DNA from: Neurospora intermedia
Lineage: Eukaryota > Ascomycota > Sordariomycetes > Sordariales > Sordariaceae
Length of the DNA stretch: 64,000 bases
Direction of reading: 5' to 3'
NCBI GenBank assembly: GCA_037102815.1
Contig: BTPP01000001.1
Location: 4,985,001-5,049,000, forward strand
Part shown: piece after piece, positions 23,809 through 37,057 of the stretch
How positions within the stretch are numbered: the first letter of the stretch is position 1
Layout: each line of letters begins with the position of its first letter
Position numbers and translations under genes: made by a program
Notes under the pieces: model-generated
Told to the model about the DNA's origin: nothing
What the model saw: the letters and a program-made list of their open reading frames with translations, nothing else
Database searches by the model: none

Positions 23809-26800
23809 GTGACTTTGGTTCGAGCAGGGTAGGTTTGGAGCTCTTCATGGCTTTTCAGAAGAGGGAGAGTCCTCTGTTTAAGAAGCGATGTAGAACAATG
23901 GCAAGAGTTGTAACGCTACAGAAGTCTCTGACGGGTGTGTTCTTGTACCTCTCTCCGTCTGCTTCAGGGCCTTCAAGACTTCAAGACCTCAGTTTCACAG
24001 CGTTTTCTCTGATAGAAAGCCGAAGGCTTTACTATATCCAGTAACGCTTTGACTCTTTTGTGCCAGCCTAATAAACAAACCGGGGCTGGATTGTACACAC
24101 CGTATCCTCTCAGCTCGAACAAGCATTGCACTAGCAAGGGCAGGAGTTGGACTGGGGAAATACGCATTGGACCTGACGTGCCTGAGAGCTTGCTAGAGGT
24201 CAGGGGTCTGGGGGGGTGTGTGATGGAAACCCGGGAGGAGGGAGGGAGGGAAGAAGAATGGAAGGGTCGCAAATGTCACACGACGATTGGGAGTTGGGGT
24301 ACATAGCTGTTCGGGTGGCATGGGTTCTTGCTTCATCCCTTACAACCAGCGCAAGCCTGATATTGGGCTTGATGTAGTTGCCATGCCGCGAGGAAGAAAA
24401 GGGAACAGTAAGCGGTACATTCCGCGGACTTTGGAAAGCTTCCATTCCGGAAAGCAGCATGCCAGAATGCCTGACGATACCACCCTCTCTTGTGCCATTT
24501 GTTCGCAGCTGATTGTGACTGAATCTCTCGTGTCGCGATTCTTCCAGTGCTCTTATGGGTAGATGCCTGCGGATGACGCGGAATGCATGCCTAAATCTGG
24601 TGCCAGAATTTCCAAACGACTGCATGTTGCTGTATCATCTTTGTTTCCCAGAAAGCCTGGCATGTAGACGACGATTAAACACCCATTGGCGGGTTGCGGC
24701 AACCCCGATCGGAGTTTTATGATCATTCGTATGAGCACAGCGGAATGAAACATCAGAGCCATTGATAGGTTACTCTGCAAAAAGAAGGTTTTGCGGAGTA
24801 TGTCACTGCAGCACCGACGACTTGTTGCAACCACAGGCTGCTGGCTCACTCCATCGGTGCGGGACAGACAAGGTTGTATGTCTCGTGGGTCAATATGATT
24901 ATGTTCGGCTCTTGATCATAGCTACTGGTCCTTGACTGAGGCTACGGGGTTGTAGTTCATGTCGTTTTATTGAGAACCCGGGGAAGGTGGCAAATCTCCT
25001 GGTCTTCTCAGATTTTGGACGGGTTAACCGATACCGCAAATGCGACGTGGGCGGTTGGACCCGAAGTCAGGTTGATGAGGCAGTGGGCCACCGTGACCAA
25101 GTTTGGTCTACTTTTTGTCGTTCCCTCCGAAGAATCGGGAGAGTCACTGTCCAGCTCTGATTCTGATTGTCGGACGGGCCACTGTTGAGCAGGGCCCATT
25201 TCTTCAGCTTTGTGAGTTGTCGAGATACACAGAAACGGCTATCCTCATGTGCGTACTGGCTCGCTGAGAAAGCAAAGGCGTCTCTGCAAGCCCGTTGGCT
25301 TGATTCGTGTAACCAGGACGGGGCTGGTCCATGGATGTGGTGTCCTGTAGGTGACAAGCTGCAGAAAACATGGCATGGGCATGGCATTTGTGTGGCCTAT
25401 CTTGCATCTCACTGTGGGCTTTGCAAGCACCAAAGGGTATGCTGTGTCACCGCTCGGAATGAAGTTTGGCAAGACGAAAAAGATGGGGCCGAAGTGAAGG
25501 GGTCACTCGCTGGTATCCGGCAGAAAAGGGAGTGGTGAGAATCGATTGGTCCAGAATGGCGCTGTAGTCAACCAGATTGTCCCCACGGGAGGACTTGTTA
25601 CACTGCTACACCGTTTCCTCAACCAAACTCGACGACGCGCAGCCATGTCTAATAGGAAGGATAACATGGCGAGAAGTACTGTGGACGACCGACATGAGGG
25701 ATGGGGTCGGGTTGCACAACATGGCAGGGCCAGCTCCAAGAGCGATCCGGGCCCAGGCAAGCCTGAGACGGCACATGAGCGTAGTGGGTAGCCGTACCCA
25801 GCGCATACTGCCGCTGCCACTGCCACTCCAAGGACAGCGGTGCGATTATCGTTCACGGGTAGAGGTTGATGAGGCTTCCGAGGTGGCGGGCCAGGTGTAC
25901 AACAATAGAAGAGTCTGGAGTCTGCTGTATGTCTCGTACCGTATGGGCATATGGAACGAGGATCCAGACCGTACGAAAGCTACCTATCGCCTATCGGTAT
26001 TTGAAAAGACGCGGCCGCTGAGTGAGGAGCTAAAGACGGCATAGCTTGACGGCAACGATTGCCGATGAGCTCGGAGGGTTGTTGAGTTCATTAGGGCCAG
26101 TGGAATGCGGCCGGTGCTGGCTGTCGTCGGGCTCTAGGGCGGGGATCATGTCCGAAGTCCATGAGCGCATTCCCACCCTACTACGGCAGTGGTAGACATG
26201 GCTGCCGTGTGGCTACTGTGGCATGCTCATGCGAGAAAGGTCGTGTGCGCAGCGGCCATGCCGGCGTGCTGCGCTGATCCGATCGATTGAAACAGCCGGG
26301 GCAGCATGACTACTACGTGAGCCCCGGTGTGGCTGGAAACGAGACGAGGTGAATTTGCCGTTGATGTCCGCTCTTCAACGTACTAGTAGTAGTGTCCAGG
26401 AAGAGAATGATGCCGACTGGCTCAAAGAGGAAGGCGATAGGAAATGGGTGGAAAGCCAAGATGACAGTGGACGAACTGCTCAATGCAAACACACGGCACC
26501 GAAATTGAAGACGGGAGCCGAGTGTGATGATGTTGGGAAGGAAGCCGGGAACCAGTCAACGGTTCGACTGGACGACACGCAGTCGATGGAAGACGGGAGG
26601 AAAGAGGGTCACTTCAGGTAGGTAGTCATTGCCCTTTGTTGTTGACCGTCGTTGACATTTGTCACGGTTGCACTTCCTTCAACCCTGGACGGCCCCGGGG
26701 CCGATCGTACGGAAAGAGCCCGAGACGACCACAGTCATTATGTGCGCACAGACCATATCTTCCTATGTGCCTGGCCCCACTTGTCCATTTGATGCGACCC

Positions 26801-29617
26801 ACAGTTGGCAGGACGCAAAGCCGTAACCTGACCGGCATGGCATCTCTCTGTGAACGATTCAGTTCTTCCATCACCCACTGCATCACGGTCTCACTGCTAA
26901 GCAACAGTGGCATCTCCAACCATACTGACCTGAACCCGAATGTCAATTCTCTGACCACGTCACGTCAACGGCAATCAGACGACAAACAGCCCGAATCAGT
27001 GGACGGCCTCGCTCTCGCTACCCGAGTGCCTGGCTTGGCGAAAACCACCTACCGGTTATAGTTGAGGCAGGTCGAGGTATACATATGATGGATAATATGG
27101 GATCCAGAGTCCTCATGGTTCAACCTTGGGTCGGTTCCTGTGCTTGTCTCCGCAGTTTCTGTCCCCCGCTATGCAAGTGCAACGTCGCCGAGTAACGGCG
27201 GTTCGGCATCATCATCACAGACACTTCCAGGCTCAGCTTCTCATTACCATTGTCTCGGACTGTTCTCTCCCCCTCGATAACCCGTACTGTATTTCGGGTG
27301 CATTATCTATGGGCCGAACCGGTGTTGCGCCATCCGAGTTGCCCAGACTGGCGGGACCATCATACAAGAACAAGATGATGTCGACCTCTCTGATCTCGTA
27401 TCCAACACTTTCAACCTACCCATGTCGGCCATTACCAAAGTCCACCTCCAGCGTTTCCGTGACCATCGCATGACCAAGAGGAGCGCACATATGGGTCTGA
27501 TCAATGTATTCTACCTTCCGGCTAAATTATTGTGCCTGGCTGAGCGTCATGGGCTGTCACAGAGGCGAATTCAGAGCTCTTGGGACATCTACTCCACCCT
27601 TGACAGATTAATCTATCTCTCATGTTGGAGGAACCCAAGAATTAGGTCATGTTCACCTCCTAAGCCGTCGGAATCAGCAGATGCCAGGGCTGGATTCCCG
27701 ACGCTGCAGGGCATCTGGCGTGAGCTCCAAGTTCTGGCCCTGAGCAACATGTACGGATGGGCCACGGATTCGGTCCAGGTTCCATGGCGTGGGCGTCCAC
27801 AGTCGTTACCATTACTCGGGATAATATTGCTGGACGAGAGGGGTCTGACATCTCTAGATATGTCGGCGTCTGGTGTTTCCATACTCTTTGATTCCATTTA
27901 CTGGATATGGAAAAGCTGCAAGCCGGAATTGCGTTTGGGCGCTTGGGCGTGTAGTCGATGGAGACGTCCTCTGAGTATTCCAAAGTAAGGGCAGTCATCC
28001 AGATCTGATCGTGAGCGCCAACTAACCGCTCTCTCTCTCTTTTTCCTCTTTCTACCAGCCGCCCCGGCGTTTGGGAAGGCACGGGACAGGGACCAACATC
28101 CCGGCTTCCGGTGATTACATAGCGATAAACAACAGTTTGCCTATGACGCCACAACTCGGCTTCTCCGTAGTTTAACACAATTGAACCAAGCACTGAACTA
28201 TTCTATGTTGGTCGCCCGAGTGTCGGTCACTCTTCGTGATCATCCGGGCTGTGTGTTCTGAAAACGTCCGAATGTGCATGAAGCGGCCGGTTGACCAGGA
28301 AATCCACAAGACGACGACGCTGGAGAACAAATGTATTGTTTCTCGCTAGGGTCGTGGAATTCTGTCGTTGGTCCCGATGCTGTTGAGTAGAGGTTGCATT
28401 TATCACACTAAGTCACTCCATGCGGCTTCCCAGGCGGGTCGAGAGCGGCGTCCGGCAAGCAGAAGCCGACGGTAGTTGGACAAACTATCGATCTCGCGAC
28501 CATGGGCAGCCATGGAGACTGATACGGAGGGAAAGGGGGTAATCTGATACCCGACCTCTCCAACTGCAAATTGCATCCTTTTCGTAAGATTTCTGGTTCC
28601 CTCTTGAAACTGGCCTTTCGGTCAGATCCCATGGCTCTGGGAGTGTTGAAATGGATTAACGAAACTCAAAGCCAATCCTGTCCTGTTCCAGTGGTTGGCC
28701 TTCGTTCTTTGCTTTCTACACGAGCCGCGACTTTCACGCACCGCTGGAGTCCATTCGTTGGCGATCCCGCCATGTCAAGCCAGACGTCTGTACACCAGAC
28801 TCGTGATAAACAACAAGCACATTAATATATGGAATTAAGTTGATAGTCGCTCGCTAATAGTTTTTGAGAGCGGTATTGTTTTGGGTCCTGCATGGTCGAG
28901 TTGATAGTAATAATGTCAGCTAAGATTGTGTTTATTTTGATCGATGAGATGAGACTTCCTGTGCGCTTTGATGAATCCAGAGCAACATAAAGGTGCAAAG
29001 CGCCCACACCATCCTTGATGTTTTATGATCTCACTCTTGAGGAAGCGCTCCGAAAATTCATTCTTTGTAGGGCGAGAAGAGACAAGGGAAGCTGAATATA
29101 CTATCACGAATTACACAAGATGACTAGACCACACTCAAGTGCACCCGCCATCTCGGCACGACCACCCGATGGACAATCCTCCAACGACACTATGAATTCC
29201 CCATACGGAAAGAATGGAGTACTATCCATAGCTTTGCAAGATGGGGAGCAGAGGGCAAGAGTCAATCAAGGTCATAAGTATGCGCAGAGGAGAGAAAAAG
29301 GAAGGAACAACTGAAAATAGTTAAGTTGGGGGGACGGGGAAAGAGCCAAGGGGTTCGAAACAAGAACACTGCAAAGGCAGGAAGACATGCAAGAAGACAT
29401 GGAAAGGAAAAATAAAGAAAAAAAAGATATGGAGGAAGAAGAAGAAGAAGAAGAAAGCCTCGATGGGTGGTTTATTCAAAGACACCTTGACTTTTCTGCT
29501 CAAGTTGCTTCCCAGAGGAAGTACGGAAGGGAAAACAACAGCCGGCCGTTGGAGTACATATTGGTGAGCCCTTCGGCAGGGTGTCCGTAGGCACTCGGAT
29601 GAGGGATGAGTGGAACA

Positions 29618-29619
<2 letters not shown>

Positions 29620-29679
<60 letters not shown>
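29620..29679. repeat. Poly(T) tract, 60 nt
   Basis: Sixty uninterrupted T on the plus strand. On the minus strand this would be a 60-nt A run, so a retroposed tail was considered. No LINE or SINE body or target-site duplication is apparent around it. A GAAGAAGAA run lies about 180 bp upstream. Confidence 0.9.
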
Positions 29680-30354
29680 CGGAAGCTACAACTGGTACGC
29701 AAAATCAACGAGGTACTGAAGCTGAGGCGACAAGCTCCCATTTGCCTTCAAGATCGAAATAAACGAAGTGGATCAAGTGTGAGCACGTGTGCCACCGTCA
29801 GCTACAAGAAGGCAAAATACCGATTCCCGTTACTTGACTAGCTCTGTTCGTGTCGTCAAAGCCTGGAAATCTGTCCGGAGGCGCCGCGGATTTTGAAAAC
29901 GCAAAGTAAGAGGACGTATAAACGAGTGGTTCAAAGCTACCATGCCTAGCATCGGGAAGAACATAAAACTCGACAGCTACCGTATCCAAAGGAGAGTTGT
30001 TCGATGTGATGAGTTCGACTAGTCATTACTACTTAGATATATATACATGCGGTCGAAATTATTATGTACACGGCGATCTCTATTGATCAGCTTTCTTCGT
30101 GTCTCTTTCTTCCCTGAAATCACCGCCTTTTACACCTCCATATTGTTCAAGGAGAATCCGATTACCTATTACCCAAATACTTTCCATCTAATCATCTCTC
30201 TGCCATTCCACTGCCTCCTGGCTTAATGATGCCCTCTCCTATGCACCTGCCACTGACTCTGCCCCTGCTGAATCTCATCCACCGCCGTGCTAGCCCTGCG
30301 CAACGAGCCCATGCCATTTAACTGACGATCCCAACTCCGCCAACTCCTCAGCAC

Positions 30355-32284
30355 TCATCTCACCGGCCACCTTCTTAGACTTTTTCCTTTTCCCTCCGCT
30401 CCCGAAGAGAGGACACCACCACTACTCTCCCCACCCATCTCCCCTTCCTCCGCCCTCTCCTCCTCCTCCTCAACACCACCATAACTGCCCCCGACACTCT
30501 CCATGGTAAACGGACTAGCCGTCGGCCCATCCAACACCGCCAACTCTTCCCTACTCAACCACCTCGGCAACAACACCGCCCTAACCGGAATCAGCGCAAA
30601 GATGAACACTGGGAACCCCACCGCGGCAACAGTCTGGGTGATAGCAAACGTCGCTCCAAACGCTATGAGCTCAATAACCACAAACAGCCAGACCCGGCTT
30701 CTTCGCAGGGCCTTATTGTTAAGTGGATGGTTGGGGCTGGTCAGCCGACTGTCTTTGAAGAGGAAGATAAGCTTCTGGGTGATCCCGTTCCCCGCCAAGG
30801 CTTGGTAGCCCATGATGAAGAAGAGGCCTGCTAGCACGCCTTGCGGGATGAGATGTAAAACGACGAGGAGGGGACCAGTCATTGTTCCCAAGGTGAGCAG
30901 GCCTTGGGCGAGGTTGGAGACGCGTTGTTCGACTACGGAGATGGGTTTGAATTGATAGGACTCGGAAGGATGGCCCTTGGATTCAGAAGAGTCGACGTCG
31001 GTGTCATCGTTTGTGACGACTTTGGTGACGCACAAAGAGGCAGTGTGGAAGGGTGCTTGCGGGATGAGGCCGTTGGGAAAAGGGATGCCGAGTAGGCCGG
31101 AGACGCCGGTGGTCAGGCCGAGGAGGAAGAGATCCCAGTGGAAGCCGGCGGGCTTGCGGAGGGGGAATTCAGTGCCTTGGGCAATGAGGGAGGAGACTGT
31201 GTTAGTTTGTGGTGTTAGCATAGATTATTAAGTGGCTGAGAGGGAGAAAGGCATTTATTTACCCACCATTATGATCAAACCAAAAGAGAATTGTCAACAG
31301 CAAAGCAAACGGGATAGCCAAAAAGACATGTCCCACGGGGATATCCCAAAAGTGAATAAACCACCCTCTGATCCAGCCATCCTCATGCGGCGTCGGGAAG
31401 AACGCCTTGCTAACCTCCAAGTGCTCCAAATGGATATGCTCCAGCTTTCCAAAGTGGACAAACCCCGTGAAGAACACCACCGTTAACGGCGTCCCATAAT
31501 CCTTTAGAAAGACGCGAACGGTATGATTAAACAGACTGCTACCGCCCAATTCACCACAGATGTACGCGATAGCAAAGACGCAAAGCGCCACCACAACCGA
31601 GAGATAAAACGGCGCTGCGTCTCCTAGCCGCTGCAGCACCTGAACCCCCTTTTGCAGGTAAATAAACGCCACATAAAACCCAAAGATATCGCACGGAAAC
31701 CTCGTGACGTAGCGCAGCCAGTTGCACGAGTTGGTGACGGCCAAAATCCAGTGAAACACCAAGGACCAGAGACCGATCCAGCACATGAAGGCCATGTAGT
31801 TGGTCCCCGTCGGCTCCATGATGTCGTAAACGGTGTAGTTGAAAACCGTAATCGGCCCCGTGACACCGACTATGACAAGCGGTTGACAAGCCAGCACACT
31901 GAAAACCACGGCGCCCAAAACACTGGCAAGCAACACCTCATTGACTCCGTACATCCGGTCCGTCTTGGTGAACATGTCGAGCGAGAAGGCGAGGGCGGGG
32001 AGAATGTTGGCAAAGTACATGTATACCGTGGCGGGGACTACACGGTAGTTCCAGGCGTCGGTCCAGTCCGAGAGGTAGTAAGGGGCGCGACGACGGAGAT
32101 CGTTGATCATGCCCCGGAAGAGATGGATTTTGTACCATTTTTTTGCGGTACGGGGGGTTCTGTGGTAGTGGTTTTCGGCTTCGCGGCGGTCGGCTCCGGT
32201 AGTGGTGTGGTTGATGTGGAGTCCTCCGGCTCCGGCTCCGGCTCCGGCTCCGGTCCCGGGGTCCGGATGTGTTATGGATGCCAT
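30355..32284 (-). CDS. bor1: Bor1-type borate/anion transporter (SLC4 family)
   Basis: A membrane transporter of the SLC4 anion-exchanger family; yeast Bor1 exports borate and sits in the plasma membrane and vacuolar system. Exon 1 is 31267-32284, a 70-nt intron lies at 31197-31266 (phase 1), and exon 2 is 30355-31196, giving 619 aa. A short hydrophilic N-terminus contains an (Ala-Gly)n run at about residues 11-20. The family core starts at FRGMINDLRRRAPYYLSDW, followed by about a dozen hydrophobic segments. Diagnostic blocks are LACQPLVIVGVTGPITVFNY in the first repeat, HNVSSLIAQGTEFPLRKP across the splice, GIPFPNGLIPQAPFH and EQRVSNLAQGLL. The tail is an acidic Glu/Gly/Ser segment without the large C-terminal domain of animal members. 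The start is the only ATG upstream of the conserved core. The gene appears intact. Confidence 0.95.
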
Positions 32285-32312
32285 TGGATATCCGAGATCG
32301 TAAAACTTTCCA

Positions 32313-32345
<33 letters not shown>

Positions 32346-33653
32346 AGGCTTATATCTCAACGGTCGCTCGACTTGGCGGAACTGAGTGGCTGGTGAAAGC
32401 TACACGTCAGAAGGATCTTCTGCGCCGTCGCCGTTCCGTGGTCTTCCTGGGCTGCGCCCCAGCGAAGTAGAACCTTTATAGTTGTCGGGGTGCCTGGTCC
32501 TCGGCAAGATTTTGATAATCCAAGCAAGACTTGTCGATTATTTGAATCGTCGCCGTTGCCGTGATGGGTGATCGCGCTGCGTGCATGAGTGTGCAGTTAT
32601 ACAGACAAAGCTTTTGTAATATAATTACCATTCAACTTAAATTTATGAAAGGTGAATAACTCAAGGGGAGAAAAAAAACCGGCGATAACAAGGGATCAAT
32701 GCAATAATAGAAACCCCATCCCGTTCCCATCACTTACTTTTCTTCATGGTCCAGGTTTTCGAAATTCAATTGACGGTCAATTCTTGGCTTTCATCTCTTC
32801 CCCGGATCGGCCCTTCCTGTCCTTCCTTTGGCGGCGAGAAAACAGTGGGTCCCTCCAGCCAATCGGTGACGACGCCCGCTGATGTGCTGCTAAAGTACCA
32901 ATTTCCCCTACACTACACTAGATTCAAGACAGCCATACATAGTCGGATGTTGGTATCGCCAGCACTTTCCTACCGTTAAATTGTCAGATATATAGCAGTA
33001 CTTGTTTGAAGTTTCTTTTTTGCCCCTTTCCTGAAAAGTTGCAACGAAATTTCAAGAGATCCATTCTGTATGCAAGCATGTACAAGGCCCACAATAACCA
33101 CTCACCCCAGACGAACAATGCCCGCCCCAGTTCCTAGAGGCACCTATTCCTCCCGTCTATTTCAATAATGATACAACGAGGCTCGCTATAGTATGTACTG
33201 GTGCGCTTGCTTGTCATCCAACTCTTATGTGAATGTGAAAAGCTGACATGTACATTCCTCCGCTTTCTCTCTTCTCGTTCTCCAAGTCCCAATCTAAATT
33301 CGATATCAATACAAGAGTAGAGTAGTACAGTTACAGACCTAATGAGCCAAGTATAAAGTGTCATCACATGCACGTCGGGGACCATGACCTCTTTCTCTTT
33401 CACTCTTTCATCCTTAATCTTTTCTCATCTTCTTCTTGAACAACAAACAAAAGAAAAAGCATGCAAGAAACGCCCACCCCATTCTCCTTGGTAAACATAA
33501 CATTTGGTGGTACAGAACAAATCAACATCAACAACATTGAGTTGGGGGATAATGGCTAAAACAACAACAACTTCCCTACTCCTTCTCCGTCTTTACACCC
33601 CTCGCACGTCTCATCTACCGCCGCCATTCAGTTACTTCATCCCCTCATTCCCA
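32285..33653. other. Intergenic: bor1 promoter and m-AAA protease 3' flank
   Basis: No coding signal. The first few hundred bases should be the bor1 promoter and leader, including the A-rich tract listed separately. The segment from about 33.1 to 33.6 kb is probably the 3' UTR of the protease gene. Confidence 0.55.
32312..32344. repeat. A-rich tract in the bor1 leader
   Basis: Thirty-three bases of A with a single G, 28 bp upstream of the bor1 ATG. On the coding strand it is a poly(T/U) tract, so it probably lies in the 5' UTR or core promoter. Poly(dA:dT) tracts of this kind exclude nucleosomes in yeasts. Confidence 0.8.
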
Positions 33654-36504
33654 TCACCTTTGCTCCTTGCTCTCACCCTCCTTGTTGCCCGTAGCGTCAG
33701 CTTTCTCTTCCTTCATAGCCGGCTGCGGCCCCCGCTCCTCAGGGGTATCGGTATTCTCGGTAGGGAATGGTGGTGGGGCGCTCTTGCGCTCGCCGTGGAA
33801 GTATTTGGAGAACTCCTCCTTGTCGGGCCACTGGCGGGGGCCGAGGAGGCGGACGAGATCGTCACGCGACAGAACCTCCTTCCTGAGGAGCTCCTCGGCC
33901 ACCATGCCAACCTCCTTCTTCTTGGCCGTCAAGAGGTCCTTGCACTGCTTGTAGGCCTCGTCGACGATGCGTCTCACCTCGCTATCGATGGCCTGCGCCG
34001 TCGACTCGGCGAACGGTTTCTGGAACCGCTCCGCGCTGTCGTCAAAGTGCAGCATGCCCACCTTTTCGGACATGCCCCACTCCGTCACCATAGCGCGCGC
34101 CATGCGGGTGACCTTCTTGAAGTCGTCGCTGGCACCCGTTGTCACAACGGGGAAGTGAAGCTCCTCGGACACGCGGCCACCAAGAGTCATGGCCATGCGG
34201 TCCATCAGCTGCTTGGTATTCATGAGGTAGGCATCACCAGATGGTAGGTACTGAGCGTAGCCGAGTGCGCCCTGGCCACGAGGAATGATGGAGACCTTGA
34301 GAAGAGGATCGGCCCACTGGAAAAACCAGCCGCAAATGGCATGGCCGGCCTCGTGGTAGGCAACTGTCCTCTTCTCCTCGGGGCTGAGAACCAAGGACTT
34401 GCGCTCCAGACCGCCAATGACACGCTCGATAGCCTGCTCAAAGTGGATCATCTCGACCGTCTCCGCATTCGCTCTGGCAGCTATGCACATTATTAGCACA
34501 TGACATCAAGCGGGGATACGACAGTCAAGGTCAAAAAAACTTACCGACAAGAGCAGCCTCGTTGACGACGTTGGCAATGTCAGCACCAGCGAAGCCAGGA
34601 GTCAAGGCAGCGAGACGGCCAGTGAGGAACTCGATATCCTCCTTGGTCACAATCTTGGCCAGATGGACCTTGAAGATGTCCTGACGACCCTTCATCGTAG
34701 GCCTATCGATGTTGATGTGTCTATCGAAGCGACCAGGACGCATAAGAGCCTTGTCCAGGATGTCCGGTCGGTTGGTACCGGCAAGGACGACTACCTGCTC
34801 AGTTGTATTGAATCCATCCATCTCTGTAAGGATCTGGTTGAGGGTAGCCTCGCGCTCGTCGTTTCCTCCACCCCTGAAGCCGCCGTCGGAACGAGACCGA
34901 CCAATGGCATCGATTTCATCAATGAAGATGATGCAAGGAGCGTTCTTCCGCGCCGTGGCAAAGAGATCACGGACACGGGACGCACCGACACCGACAAACA
35001 TCTCGACGAATTCGGAACCGCTGACACTGAAGAAGGGAACCTGCGATTCACCGGCAGTCGCCTTGGCAAGCAGAGTCTTACCGGTACCGGGAGGACCAGA
35101 CAGGATAGCACCACGGGGGATCTTGGCACCGAGCTTCTGGAAGCGCTCGGGCTCCTTGAGGAACTGGACAAACTCCATAATCTCGACCTTGGCCTCATCC
35201 ATACCCGCGACATCGGAGAACTTGACCTTGACCGCAGTATCGTGGTTGAACATCTTGGCCTTGCTCTTGCCGATGCCGAACATGCCACCGGGGCCGCCAG
35301 CGCCGCCAGGACCTCTCCTGGAAATGTAGGCAAGCAGACCCACAAGCACCAGGGTAGGGCCGAAGGCAAGGATGATGTTGCCCCAGCTGAATTCGTTGGC
35401 ATAGCTGACAGGTATCCTCTCAGCTGGCGGGATCCCAAGCTCAGCCTGGGCCTCGTCTAACCTCCTCTCGAAAGCATCGATAGAGCCAATGGTGAAGTAG
35501 TAGTGGAAGCCGGGAGAAGCGGCGGGCGAGTCGGGATACATTTGCCTGACAGCCTCCTTGTTGAGATCCACGATAACACGATCCTTAACGACCGTGAGCT
35601 TCTCGACCAGGCCCTTTTCCAAAAAGTTTTTGCGCAGTTCCTGCCAGGTGATCTCGCGAGAGTCGTTGCCGGGGAACAGCACCTTGTAGGTCCAGAACAG
35701 AACAGCGGTACCAATAACATAGTTCATGAGGCCGCCGTCAAAGCCCTGGGGAGGCTCTTGACCACCTTGGCCCTGACCACCAGGCCTCTTGGGCCCTTGC
35801 TGGCCTTGCTGCTCGCCACTTTGCTTTCCTTGTTGGCCGCCGGACTGCTGTTGGCCGGCTTCCTTGCCTTCGCTCTGCTTATTCTGCTCCTCCGACGTCT
35901 GCGCCTTCCTGTCGGAATCTGACATGTTCGAGGTGAAAGTGTTGTCATTGAAGCCACTGGCGATAGACTTTGCATTTGGGTTCTTCCTCATGTATTCGAC
36001 CTCATGTTCACCGAGATCCTTGGCCAGCATAACCAGAGACTTCATGCACCTGAGCTGCTCAAAGATGGTGATGTTGCCACTGATCCACTTTTTCAGAAGC
36101 TCTCGCGTCTCCTTTGGGCAGCCGTAGTGCTTGATGCCTTGGAGGATCACATCCTGGCCCTCAATCTTGATTCCCGTCTTCAGCGCGGCCTTTTTAATGA
36201 AAGCATCGAAATCCTTGAGATCCTGCTTCTCCATGCGCACCCATCCTGGGGGCAGGGGGCGTTTAGGCTCGAAGTCTTCCTCGTCCTCCTCGGGCTTGGG
36301 CGACTTGTTGTCGTCATCTTTCTTGGGTTCGGGCTTCTCGGTCGATTGTGTCGAGTAGAGCCGGGAGGTAGGTAGTTGGCGAGCAGACGAGAGGGAGGCC
36401 CGGGGGAGGCGGGATGCACGGTATGCGGGGCGGGTGGTAGTCCGGAGGGCCTGCCTGGCGCAAAGCGCAAGCTGCTGGGACGATTGGCGAAATCTGACCG
36501 CCAT
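33654..36504 (-). CDS. yta12: Mitochondrial m-AAA protease subunit, Yta12-like
   Basis: An ATP-dependent metalloprotease of the mitochondrial inner membrane, facing the matrix, that degrades misfolded membrane proteins and matures selected precursors, including bL32m in yeast. Exon 1 is 34545-36504, a 64-nt intron lies at 34481-34544, and exon 2 is 33654-34480, giving 928 aa. Residues 1-55 are rich in Arg, Ser and Ala (presequence). A Gln/Gly/Lys-rich segment precedes transmembrane helix 1 ([16 protein letters not shown]); helix 2 is [20 protein letters not shown]. Walker A GPPGTGKT is at 470-477, Walker B is [11 protein letters not shown], and the second region of homology is [17 protein letters not shown]. 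The zinc motif HEAGH is at 696-700. Details such as [18 protein letters not shown] and [10 protein letters not shown] favour Yta12 over Afg3/Yta10, but this is from memory. The start at 36504 directly begins the presequence; an in-frame ATG at 36630 is less likely. Confidence 0.93.
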
Positions 36505-37017
36505 GGCTGGAGAGACGGTTAGATATGGGAGAAGAGCTGGAGGGGTGCTCTTCGGCTTGGAGGAGGGGTAGGTGATGTTGCGCGATGCGCGGATGGGATT
36601 CCAACTGAAGCTGGAGGTTAGTGCGGGCACACCCCAATCGAAGAAAACAGGTAGCCAGCACTAAGTAAAAGATGGTTGTGCAGCTGGTCGTCTCCTACTG
36701 TAGCTGCCATGCACTTTTGGCGACGTGAATTAGGTGGGTTGGTGAGCGCCCAGGAAGTCGCGGGAGCTCGGTGGTGTGGTGAGCTTGCAATGGGACGCGG
36801 GACGTTGAAGGTTGCGACTGCAGGTAGTCGAAGGTGGCGGCGGTAGGCAGGCACGTAACGGATGATGTACTGCCCCTGCGATCATGTAGTGTACCTTGGA
36901 TGTAGTGGCTGGCGGCGGTAGAGCTACGGAGCCGGCGAGCTGGCCTGACTGGTGACTGACTGACTGACACTGCACGCAAAGCAGCTTCCTCCACCTGGTC
37001 CGTCCGATATGGCCGAC

Positions 37018-37057
<40 letters not shown>

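Larger units (their letters stand above)
22354..30354. other. Gene-poor stretch downstream of the homeobox gene
   Basis: Eight kilobases without a recognisable gene. The first several hundred bases should be the 3' UTR of the homeobox gene, and the last 300 that of the borate transporter. ORFs up to 188 codons (27422-27988 plus, 27660-28193 minus) overlap on opposite strands and resemble no family, so I treat them as chance. Three homopolymer tracts (G25, a T-rich tract, T60) are listed separately. G-rich plus-strand segments occur near 24180-24260. There are no terminal repeats or transposase remnants. Confidence 0.6.

Noticed and set aside
27422-28193. Opposing ORFs of 188 codons (plus) and 177 codons (minus)
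   Set aside because: They overlap on opposite strands, match no family known to me, and lack plausible start context or splice extensions; chance openness is likelier.
34663-35460. 265-codon plus-strand ORF opposite the m-AAA protease
   Set aside because: It lies antisense to the highly conserved AAA domain, whose frame, motifs and introns are clear.
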